Shown one piece after another: positions 8,501 through 14,820 of a stretch of DNA of 16,238 bases. The stretch is from Chrysochromulina tobinii (lineage: Eukaryota; Haptophyta; Prymnesiales; Chrysochromulinaceae): the NCBI GenBank assembly GCA_001275005.1, contig JWZX01000734.1, positions 1-16,238 of the forward strand. Reading direction: 5' to 3'. Under the pieces are notes generated by a model. The model saw nothing but the letters and a program-made list of their open reading frames with translations, had not been told where the DNA came from and did not search any database. How positions within the stretch are numbered: the stretch's first letter is position 1; each line of letters begins with the position of its first letter. Position numbers and translations under genes: made by a program.

Positions 8501-10970
8501 AGTTACGCGCGCCGTGGTGAGCGTGGGCGTGGGAGTTGCGCATCGGACATGTCGATAGCAATCAATGGCAATCAATAGCAATCAACGGCCATCAATGGCA
8601 ATCAATGGCAATCAACGGCAATCAATAGCAATCAACGGCCATCAACGGCCATCAATGGCCATCAACGGCCATCAACGGCCATCAATGGCCATCAACGGCG
8701 GATCAACAGCAATCAATAGAAATCAACGGCCATCAATGGCCATCAATGGCCATCAACGGCGGATCAACAGCAATCAATAGAAATCAACGGCCATCAATGG
8801 CAATCAACGGCGGATTAACGGCAGACCCGCGATCTTGAACGAAAGTCACCGAGCTGTTGCCGAGGCCATCAACGGCACTCAATGGCTACTCAATGGCAAA
8901 ATCACTTGCAGTCAACGGCAGTCAACGGCAATCAATGGCAATTGCAATCACTTGCAGTCAACGGCAGTCAACGGCACTCAAGGGCAATTGCAATCACCAG
9001 CACGAGAGCGATCGAGCAGTTGCCAAGGAAGGCTGAGTTGGCAACCTTCTCCATGAACCCAGGCTCCGCCGAGGGCTGTGAAAGCTTCTTAGAGGAGGCC
9101 GTTGCGTCCATCTCCGCAGCGCGCTTCTCCATCTCCGCGGCGGCCAGGTCGACGCGGCCGAGCTGCGTGAACTCCTCGAAGAGGACGGCGAGGAAGAGGT
9201 TGCGCACCTGTGGGGAAGAGAGAGGGCGCCGTGGTGAGCACGTGCATGCAGGGCGCGTGCACGGGCAGGAGGTGGTGACTCACGAAGCAGCCCGAGATGA
9301 TGATGACGCCGAGGTAGTAGAGGACCACCTGATGAGGGAGGCGATTGAGAGGGTCATCAGACGTGATGAGGGAGGCGATTGAGAGGGTCATCAGACGTGA
9401 TGAGGGAGGCGATTGAGAGGGTCATCAGACGTGATGAGGGAGGCGATTGAGAGGGTCATCAGACGTGATGAGGGAGGCGATTGAGAGGGTCATCAGATGG
9501 GTCCTCGAAGGGACACATGAGTGGCCATCAAACGCCTTCGGTCCAGGCCATCAGAGGTCATCAGAGGCCATCAGAGATCATCAGAGATCATCAGAGGCCA
9601 TCAGAGGCCATGCCTTCAGAGGCCATCAGAGGCCATCAGAGGTCATCAGATGCCACCAGTGGTCATCAGAGGTCATCAGTGGCGCTCGTACAAGGCTCGA
9701 GCCGGTGTAGTCCATGAGCGCAAACATCGAAGTCTCCCAAGTGTCCCACGTGGACGTTTGCATCAGCGTGACCGAGGCCATGAGCACGCTGTCGTAGGAC
9801 ATCATGTTGTTGAACGGCTGTGACTCGAAATACGCGCACGTCTGGTCCGCTTCGCACATATCGCCCTCCGGATTGCAGGCAACTTCAGTGTCGAAGTCGG
9901 CTTCGTCAGAGACGCCCGGCTTGAAGCCCTTGAGCGCGCACCTGCATGCAATGAGGGAGCCCATCAGCTGAGTTGGCCAATTAGGGACGCCTGGCTCTGC
10001 ATGCAATGAGGGAGCCCATCAGCTGAGTAGGCCAATTAGGGACGCCCGGCTCTGCATGCAATGAGGGAGCTCATCAGCCGAAAAGGCCAACGACAGCCGT
10101 CCAAAGCGCCGTCTCGAGCGCTCGCACCGGTAGTGGAGCATGCCATCAGCAATCAGGCGCAATCATGCGCAATCAGGTGCAATCAGGCGCAATCAGCAAT
10201 CAACAATCAGGCGCAATCAGCAATCGGACGCACCGGTAGTGGAGCATGCCCTGGAAGAGCTCCATGCCCACGATGCCGAAGACGACGAACACGAAGATGA
10301 AGAGCATCGTCACGTTGCCAAGCTTCGGAATCACGTCCATGATGCCCTCGACGATCACCTTGAGGCCGGGGATGATCTTCATCGCGCGGAGCGCACGGAA
10401 TGCGCGGAGCGCTCGGAGCGAGTTGACGTTCGGCAGGTCGATGCCCGTCAGCAGGATCGGCGCCCACGCGCACGACACCACCACGAAGTCAAGTTGGCAC
10501 CATCCATCGTGCAGATAGCAGTTCTTGTTGCCGATGATGCCGTACGCCAGCATCTTGAGGAGCATCTCGACCGTGTAGGCGTACAGGAAGAAGACTTCCA
10601 GCTGATCAATGAAATCCGCCTTCCACGTGCCGGGTGGGTCCATCGGAGACTCCCACGCCATCACGCTCACGTTGAGCAGGATCACCATTAGGATCAACGG
10701 ATCGAACCACCAAGTGTTGATGAACTCAATCGCCCAATTGCGCGGGATCATGTCCGGCTTCAGGCAAAGGAGCGACACGCCATTCGGATCATAGGTGCGG
10801 CCATCGGGCCTAATGATCTCGACCGGCTGTACAAAGCCAGAACCCTTGGGCGTCTTCGGCGCCGCACCCTTGCCGCCAGGCGCCGCACCCTTGCCGCCAG
10901 GCGGTGAGGGCGGCTTGCTTGGTGGTTTCTTTGCATCGGTCGGCGGCGACTTTGGATCCTTGGGTGCCAT
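2502..10970 (-). CDS. Four-domain voltage-gated cation channel alpha subunit (Cav/Nav-like), 19 exons, 1404 aa
   Basis: Exons in transcript order: 10970-10234, 9941-9692, 9328-9284, 9207-8998, 8474-8428, 8319-8236, 7863-7683, 7544-7428, 7206-6939, 6709-6665, 6581-6458, 6223-6070, 5771-5439, 5270-5124, 4955-4412, 4236-3892, 3617-3397, 3120-2867, 2610-2502. They sum to 4215 bases, keep one frame and end in TAA. The protein is a plasma-membrane pore with four S1-S6 repeats. The S4 helices carry Arg every third residue: LRALRAFRALRAMK (~185-198), R503-R515, R814-R823, R1134-K1149. The pore loops are TWDTW (D312), TGEW (E610), SGDLW (D918) and TGDGW (D1222), so the filter is D/E/D/D. That resembles Ca-selective EEEE/EEDD rings and lacks the Lys of animal Na channels. 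The N-terminus is Pro/Lys-rich with a GGKGAAP duplication. The C-terminus (~1289-1325, FMEAWAELDP...PPPLG) matches the degenerate EF-hand of Cav/Nav channels. Linkers are short. Selectivity is inferred. The least certain border is intron 10 (GC donor). Confidence 0.93.
2611..2866 (-). repeat. Channel intron 18: exon-tail copies plus module A
   Basis: Donor GTACGTCG, acceptor CCCACAG. The exon 18 tail with its donor (2845-2878) is copied 78 bp away at 2767-2800 (33 of 34 identical). A further degenerate copy pair lies at 2694-2722. Between them are units such as TCTGATGACC and TCTGATTGCC. The 3' end (2611-2660) is module A, GCATGCAAGTGCTCACC then a pyrimidine tract. Exon 19 begins GTACGTCG, the same eight bases as the donor. 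Confidence 0.85.
3121..3396 (-). repeat. Channel intron 17: TGATGACCAC arrays and a 57-bp exon-tail copy
   Basis: Donor GTGCGAAA, acceptor TTCACAG before the C-terminal domain exon. The intron consists mostly of the 10-bp unit ACTGATGACC (coding strand). The segment 3369-3425, which covers the exon 17 tail, the donor and the first intron bases, is repeated without a mismatch at 3241-3297, 128 bp away. Both copies are preceded by the same array, so array and exon tail were duplicated as one unit. Confidence 0.85.
3618..3891 (-). repeat. Channel intron 16: three exon-tail copies, an intronless junction copy and module A
   Basis: Donor GTATGCTG, acceptor CCCACAG. The exon 16 tail (3881-3914) recurs at 3803-3836 and 3685-3718. 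The last copy runs straight into a copy of the exon 17 head (3667-3693), so it reads NFQTVGNGMLLLLQSVT, the spliced protein order with no intron. Module A (3618-3664) lies between that copy and the real exon 17, which begins GTATGCTGCTG like the donor. The middle is an array of CTGATGGCAA and CTGATGGAAA units. Confidence 0.88.
4237..4411 (-). repeat. Channel intron 15: repeated acceptor segment, module B
   Basis: Donor GTACGTGA, acceptor GCGCCCCCTCATCAG. The acceptor-proximal sequence (forward CTGATGAGGGGGCGCAATCG and onward) occurs at 4238-4265 and again from about 4313, so a second potential 3' splice site sits ~75 bp inside the intron. The remainder is made of CACCTCTGATTGCGACTGA-like units. 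Confidence 0.8.
4956..5123 (-). repeat. Channel intron 14: CTCACGATCTC repeats
   Basis: Donor GTACGCTC, acceptor CTCCACACAG. Bases 4959-5056 are an imperfect array of a ~15-bp unit, forward GATCGTGAGGA, giving a pyrimidine-rich coding strand up to the acceptor. Near the donor are a few GATTGCC units. No exon copy was found. Confidence 0.75.
5271..5438 (-). repeat. Channel intron 13: 10-bp CCCTTGATTG array; 3' end copies upstream exon tail
   Basis: Donor GTGCGATC, acceptor GGTATGCAG. The last 16 intron bases, CATCCTCGGTATGCAG, are a copy (one mismatch) of the last 16 bases of exon 13, CATCCTCGGCATGCAG, so the AG was supplied by a duplicated exon tail. Read through the acceptor, the copy gives ILGMQMFAGTF, the spliced order. 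The body is an array of CCCTTGATTG/CCCTTGATCG units. Confidence 0.83.
5772..6069 (-). repeat. Channel intron 12: 12-bp array with 72-bp higher-order spacing, module B
   Basis: Donor GTGCGTGC, acceptor TTGCCCCCCTCATCAG. Bases about 5800-6020 are ~18 units of a 12-bp repeat (coding strand TCTCTGATGGCC). Marked variants (forward ATCCGAG at 5871 and 5943, followed by GGTCATC) recur 72 bp apart, so six-unit blocks have been duplicated. Because 12 is a multiple of 3, two frames on each strand are open and give false repetitive ORFs. Confidence 0.9.
6224..6457 (-). repeat. Channel intron 11: 55-bp perfect exon-tail copy with its own donor
   Basis: Donor GTGAGGCG, acceptor TTCCACAG. The last 53 bases of exon 11 plus the GT (6456-6510) are repeated without mismatch exactly 100 bp away at 6356-6410. 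In the copy the donor reads GTAAGC, closer to consensus than the assigned GTGAGG. The acceptor-side half is an array of about ten 11-bp units, coding strand CTGATGACGCG. Confidence 0.88.
6582..6664 (-). repeat. Channel intron 10: module A flanked by a ~30-bp direct repeat, GC donor
   Basis: An 83-bp intron. The direct repeat 6637-6668 / 6554-6585 (GGCGAGGAGCCGATCCCCGT plus a diverged ~10 bases) brackets module A (6582-6630). The repeat offset equals the intron length. Phase requires a border directly before GCGAGG on both sides, giving a GC-AG intron. An alternative GT donor (CCC|GTCGAA) with an internal AG acceptor cannot be excluded. Confidence 0.75.
6710..6938 (-). repeat. Channel intron 9: exon-tail copy and long pyrimidine tract
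   Basis: Donor GTACGCAG, acceptor TGCGTGCAG. The exon 9 tail with donor (6933-6959) is repeated perfectly (27 bp) at 6862-6888, 71 bp away. A C-rich tract on the coding strand (6721-6750) precedes the acceptor. The units between are GTTGATTGCC and GATTACC types. Confidence 0.85.
7207..7427 (-). repeat. Channel intron 8: GCTCCTGACC and CCCTTGATGG arrays
   Basis: Donor GTGCGATC, acceptor GCGCCACAG. The acceptor half (7222-7340) is an array of the 10-bp unit forward GGTCAGGAGC, partly changed to GGTCATCAGC. The donor half carries CCCTTGATCT/CCCTTGATGGT units. Its exon/intron border region 7411-7436 is identical over 26 bp to that of intron 13 (5422-5447). Confidence 0.82.
7545..7682 (-). repeat. 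Channel intron 7: duplicated module A and exon 8 head
   Basis: Donor GTGCGTTG, acceptor CCTGATGCAG. The core of module A occurs twice, 27 bp identical at 7565-7591 and 7648-7674. Between them lies a copy of the exon 8 head with an acceptor (7615-7643, 27 of 29 identical to 7521-7549). The order donor, module A, exon-head copy, module A, exon 8 means that one acceptor-plus-exon unit has been tandemly duplicated. Confidence 0.85.
7864..8235 (-). repeat. Channel intron 6: 72-bp tandem repeat containing the exon 6 tail, plus an intronless junction copy
   Basis: Donor GTGATTGC, acceptor TTGCCTCCCTCATCAG. A 72-bp unit repeats from 7945 to 8256. The anchor CACCCGAGGCCGAG occurs at 8233, 8161, 8089 and 8017, with a diverged copy at 7945. 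Each unit holds the end of exon 6 with its donor and several CTGATTGCCA units. The copy farthest from the exon (7919-7976) runs into a copy of the exon 7 head and reads LLKLLRLGGGGYWADNWNT, close to the spliced LKLLGLGCGGYWADNWNV. Confidence 0.9.
8320..8427 (-). repeat. Channel intron 5: module A with decayed exon-head copy
   Basis: Donor GTAAACGG, acceptor CCCACAG. Module A is present at 8320-8387 with a ~16-bp insertion in its pyrimidine tract. The first 27 intron bases match the first 27 bases of exon 6 at 19 positions (GTA..CGGC.CAGC.CGA pattern), a probable decayed direct repeat. There is no tandem array. Confidence 0.75.
8475..8997 (-). repeat. Channel intron 4 (longest): CATCAACGGC arrays and degenerate module A
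   Basis: Donor GTGATTGC, acceptor TTCTTCACAG. Bases 8553-8820 are 10-bp units, coding strand CATTGATTGC and CGTTGATGGC, with a ~62-bp higher-order duplication (forward GGCGGATCAACAGCAATCAA at 8697 and 8759). A ~46-bp unit with CTTGCAGTCAACGGCAGTCA is duplicated near the donor. A degenerate module A core (GCTCACCACGGCGCGC) lies at 8507-8523. Confidence 0.8.
9208..9283 (-). repeat. Channel intron 3 (shortest): module A only
   Basis: A 76-bp intron, donor GTGAGTCA, acceptor TTCCCCACAG. Module A fills 9208-9250. The first 30 bases match the first 30 of exon 4 at about 18 positions (GTG.G..ACC.C.TCCT), consistent with an old target duplication. No array is present. Confidence 0.78.
9329..9691 (-). 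repeat. Channel intron 2: five 34-bp repeats plus CTGATGACCT array, module B
   Basis: Donor GTACGAGC, acceptor CGCCTCCCTCATCAG. Five identical copies of a 34-bp unit lie at 9331-9496 (starts 9331, 9365, 9399, 9433, 9467). Each repeats the acceptor region, but CATCAGG is changed to CATCACG. Bases 9540-9680 are units of forward GGCCATCAGA and GGTCATCAGA. Confidence 0.88.
9942..10233 (-). repeat. Channel intron 1: exon 1 tail copy and triplicated acceptor
   Basis: Donor GTGCGTCC, acceptor TTGCATGCAG. The exon 1 tail with donor (10229-10250) is repeated perfectly (22 bp) at 10123-10144. On the acceptor side a 55-bp unit (starts 9942, 9997, 10052) repeats TGCATGCAATGAGGGAGC. The two inner copies join the acceptor to GAGCCGGGCGTC-like exon 2 sequence that lacks the first 20 exon bases. 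The middle is a 10-bp GCGCCTGATT array. Exon 2 begins GTGCGC, like the donor. Confidence 0.85.
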
Positions 10971-11228
10971 GCTGCTCCCAGCTGCTTAGCCTCGACTCGA
11001 GCTTTGTCTCGACCTCCGCGCGCACACGTCCCGCTGGGAGTGCACGAGATGAGAGAGAGTTGGCCGCCAAAACGCAGTTCGGATCGTCGCCCAAAATGAA
11101 ACATGATTTTTAGGGACAAAAACCGAAAAAAAGGACGAAACCCAAAACACTGACGAAACTAACAAGTCGATTACAGTCGACTGTACCCCACCACATTGTC
11201 TCACGTCGCCGCACATACGAAGGCGAAG
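10971..11228 (-). promoter_or_regulatory. Channel upstream region / EEP downstream region
   Basis: 258 bp separate the EEP stop codon from the channel start codon, both on the minus strand. The region must hold the EEP 3' end and the channel promoter and 5' leader. On the coding strand there is a T-rich run (about 11106-11140) that could lie near a transcription start or act in 3'-end formation. No TATA box or polyadenylation signal is clear, so the role is inferred from position only. Confidence 0.35.
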
Positions 11229-13546
11229 CTACAATTCGATCGTCAGATCGATGATGATGGGCAGGTGATCGAGAAGGAGCACGGGCATCGTCTGCACACG
11301 AGCGACGCGCACACGCGCGGTGCCATCGTGGCGGCGCTCCGTCTGCATGTAGGCATGGTCCACTGTGACGCCGGTCCAGTGCGAAAAGCGCGGCGCGCCA
11401 TTCTGCTGATGGAAGGAGCCGCGCTCAACACCCGGCAGGTCGTTGACGTGGGCAAAGCCTGCCTTTTCCAGCAGCCCCGAGGGGCCGTGAACGCCGTCGT
11501 CGCCGCGCGCATTGCTACACATGTGGCCCTTTGTAGTCAGAAAGTGCCACTCCGAGGCCGAATACTCGCTTCGCCGCACCTCGCTAAAGTCGGTGGCGAA
11601 CAGTACGCCGAGTCGGGGGCTGCTCTGCGCGGCCAGATGGGCCCGCGTGCGGCAAGCCTCGAGCGCGCAGGCCACCTCGGCTGCACGCAACCCGCGCGAC
11701 GGGTCGCCCGAATGATGATTGCGGTGGTGTAGCTGCGTGACGATGAGTCCGAGCGTCGGTGCGTCCGCTGTGGGGCCGAGCGGCAGCTCAACGTACCGCG
11801 CCGAGCGTGTCTCGCCATCGGCCTGGACGACGGTCGCCTGAAATTCGCCGTCGAGTGCACACGAGCCGCCATCGAGCAGGGCGCACCGCGAGGCAATGAG
11901 CGCCGGGTTGTCGCCACCTGTCTTCACGGGCGTGCGCATCAGCAAGAAGCCCTCGTCGCGCAGCGCCTTGTCGAGCAGCGCCATCTGCTTGGCTGCCTCC
12001 GGACAGTTGCGCAGCTGCGACGGGGTCGAGGCGGGGGGGCACAGAGGGGCGCACCCGTCAGGTGACACACCGAGCAGGGTCCAGGCACGCACGCAGGCTT
12101 GTGTGGTTTTCGGCGCGTCCGCACCTTGGGCCTGTTGTTCGACGTGTTGGCCGTCTCTTGCAGTAGCAGCACGTCGGCGCAGGTCGAAAGCAGGAATCGA
12201 GCAATCACCGCCGCGTCGTGGCACGTCTTGTCCGTGCCCCACGCATGCGTGCGCGCACCGAGTAGGCCATTGAGGTTCCATTGGAGCACGCGCACCTTGG
12301 CGGCGCCGAGGGTGCGCGGATTCTGCTCGTGCAGCATCACATGCGGCGGCAGCGCTTCCCTTGGCGCCGAGAGCACGTCCTCCTCGAAGAGCGAGATGAT
12401 CTGCTCTCGAGGAAGATCAAGAGCGGGCTGCAGTGCGCCTCGCTGCAGATAGCTCGAGGTCACCACCACGGCTGGCGATCGATTGGCTTGCTGGGCTCCC
12501 TCGCCCTCGTTTTGAGAGAGCCCCATGCTCCTCTTGCTCAGACGCATGAGCCACAGCAAGAGCATCAGCGAGAGCACCGCAAACAAAAAGGCAACGATCA
12601 TCACGGGCCGCATCGGCCAGTGATCGTCGTCGTCGGAGATTTGGACGGCTGGAAGCTCGTCGTGCGACCTGCGGGCGGCTCGCTTGAGAGAGGCCTGGAA
12701 GCTGCTTCCGATCTCGCGCTTCATGTCATCTAGCTGGCCACCTAGCTTCTGGATGGCGGACACGGCGCTCGCCGACGCGACGGCCGTGGTGGCACTGGCA
12801 CGCTCGAGCTGTCGGCTGGCAAACCTCGCTGCGCTCGCCGAAGCGTCGGCCACGGTGTGGCTGGCACGTCCGAAAGTCACTTGTACGCTGCTTCCGATCT
12901 CGCGCGTCTTGCCACCTAGCTCGAGGACGGCGGTACAGGCGCTCGCCGAAGCAACGGCAATAGTGTGGCTGGCACGCTCGAGCTGTCGGCTGGCAAACTT
13001 TGCCGCGCTCGCCGAAGCGTTGGTCACGGCACGACTGGCACGTCCGGCGAGCCTCGCCGCGCTCGCTGATGCGACTGCCATGTTGTGATTGGCGTGCCCG
13101 AGCTGTCGACGGGCAAACCTCGCCGCGCTCGCCGATGCGACGGCCATGGTGTGATTGGCGTGCTGGCGGGCGAATTTGTAAGCGCTCACCGTTGCGATGG
13201 CCATGTTGTCACTGGCGTGCCCAAGCTGTCGGCCGGCAAACCTCGCTGCGGAGGGCAGCTTTCGGAACGGCCAGGTGGCCGCCCACATCATAAAGTGGGT
13301 GAGCTCCAGAGCGAATGCAAGGACTGCATCGGAAGTGGTGGCCCACACGTACCCGACTTCACTGTTAAATGTGCGGACCGTGATTGAGAGCGCGTCGACG
13401 ATGGGATTACCTCCTCTGCTGAGGGCGCTGAGTACGAGTGACAGTGCGTCGGTGGGGTGGACTGCGCCGCTGCAGGCCACCTGGGCCACGGCGCTGCTGC
13501 GGTCGTCGCGGCTGGGCAAGAAGCGGGTCCACACGCTGCTCGTCAT
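11229..13546 (-). CDS. Membrane-anchored endonuclease/exonuclease/phosphatase (EEP) family protein, two exons, 735 aa
   Basis: Exons 13546-12125 (474 codons) and 12014-11229 (261 codons plus stop), joined in phase 0 across a 110-bp intron. Residues 1-100 are not recognised but include a hydrophobic stretch (72-92). Residues 98-295 are Ala/Ser/Arg-rich imperfect repeats (ASASAARFASRQLERASHT type), probably helical. One clear membrane segment lies at 315-334 (VMIVAFLFAVLSLMLLLWLM). The catalytic domain follows at ~418-735. It has VLQWNLNGLL (Asn424), LLLQET (metal-binding Glu464), TQLHHRNHH (~568-576), LFATDFSEV (Asp616, in the place of GDxN but with Ser for Asn), VTVDHAYM and LLLDHLP (Asp723-His724) near the C-terminus. 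EEP enzymes cut phosphodiester or phosphate-ester bonds in nucleic acids, phosphoinositides or sphingomyelin; the substrate here is unknown. The start is the first ATG in frame after a non-coding stretch. GC-rich coding style resembles the neighbours. Confidence 0.82.
12015..12124 (-). other. Intron of the EEP gene
   Basis: Donor AAG|GTGCGG, acceptor CCCCGTCGCAG|CTGCGC, 110 bp. It has a strong pyrimidine tract and a CACCTGACG branch-point-like site. The frame of the N-terminal half fails beyond 12124 and the downstream half of the EEP domain lies in another frame. A 110-base removal restores the domain. It has no tandem array, no module A and no exon copies, unlike the channel introns. Confidence 0.75.
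12690..13255 (-). repeat. Coding repeats in the EEP gene (Ala-rich region)
   Basis: Imperfect repeats of ~60-100 bp encode variants of ASASAARFASRQLERASHTMAV. DNA copies share forward CTCGAGCTGTCGGCTGGCAA (about 12803 and 12979) and GCGCTCGCCGA. At least six protein-level copies can be counted between residues 98 and 265. The pattern suggests expansion of a helical stalk by unequal crossing-over. Confidence 0.75.
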
Positions 13547-14820
13547 TCGCGGATTTGAGGTTCGCGGCGAGGTCGTGCGTAGGGCGTCGAAGTTCGCAAA
13601 AGCGGAGACGCAACCGGTGTGCGGGTGTACAAAGTCAACAGTCGTTGGGTTTCTAATAGGTTTCCTTCAATGGAGGAGCTGGTTTTGTCATTCGGTGTGA
13701 CTATAGAAGAGTGAGTGAGTTATTGAGACACAGACACACCGCGGAACAATACGGGGTACAGGTCGAGAAGTCGAGATACCTACTGAGGCTCATAGGGCAT
13801 CCCATAGCAGCACACGCAGCATGTATACAAGCTCGTGGCCATGTTTTGAATCCAACGGGTTCCTGTTCGGGCGTCGCTATGCTCTCTCACTCTCGCACTC
13901 ACTCACTCCTCACTACCAGTATAGAAGACCGCGACTTGACTTGACCTTTCGGTGTGGACTTTCGCCGCCTTTTTCCCAACTTCCCATGAGGAGGCTCGGG
14001 TCTTTGAAACCGCTGCGAAAAAAGTCTCCTTCGGGGCGTGGTCTCGACCTCTCGCGCTCCGTTGCCTCGCCGTGCCCAGCTGAGGCGTCATGACCGTTCT
14101 CACGTCGGGCTGAGCAGGTGGCACCTTGCAGGCTGTGTCAACGCTGTGCGCTGACGATCGAGCGACTTATTTTGGTGCTCGCTTCGAGATGGACGGTGCC
14201 GCAAACAATCAAGATCGGAGCCGGCTGTTTCTGGATGGGCAACCACCCGGCTCACTTTATGCGGGCTGCAGTGGTCGGTGGCGCACGCGTGCAGACGTGC
14301 CTTCGGCCGACCTCTCTGCAAGTGGGCCCGAGATTAGTCAGCCTGCACATTGACTTGCAGGCATGCGCCGGCTATGCTCCCGTACGCACCGTAGTGGAGA
14401 TGTGCACAGCAGCGGCAGAGTTTGGAGCTTCATCAGGCTGCTGATGGCTCTGGGATCGGCCTGTGGGATGTCCTCAACGGACCCGTGGTCGCTGACAGCA
14501 GCAGAGCACTCTCAGGCTTCGGCTTGACCGTGTCACATAGGGCTCTTGTGTGCATAATGTAGGTTTCCGGACTGCCAGTATGCGTCATACGTCGACCACT
14601 CTTCATCTTAGGATCGCACACCACTCTATAAGAGACACACCATCAAGAACAGGCGAGAGAATGTGTTTTGGAGCGCGACTTGTGGAGCTCTGTGGCCAAA
14701 CAGTTCACGGGTCGAAATTCGAGGCGAAGCCGGATTTCGATGCACATCTCCAAAGATCGCGAGACAGCACATAGCTGGAGGGCCATAGATGGAGTCTAGG
14801 GACTATATGGACTCATAAAA

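Noticed and set aside
8553-8820. CRISPR-like array of short repeats
   Set aside because: There are no unique spacers; the units are contiguous 10-bp repeats inside a eukaryotic intron.
2502-10970. Several separate small channel genes or a decayed channel pseudogene
   Set aside because: All 19 exons join with matching phases, no internal stop, and a total of 4215 coding bases with four complete domains.
12015-12124. Frameshift breaking the EEP gene into two pseudogene pieces
   Set aside because: A GT-AG intron with pyrimidine tract and correct length (110 bp, phase 0) explains the frame change better.
11229-12281. Independent 350-codon minus-strand gene starting near 12281
   Set aside because: Its first ~89 codons are the EEP exon 1 and intron read in the wrong frame; only the part from 12014 on is coding.
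14118-14444. 108-codon plus-strand ORF in the intergenic region
   Set aside because: It overlaps other ORFs of similar length on both strands, has no recognisable motif and no codon bias like the genes.
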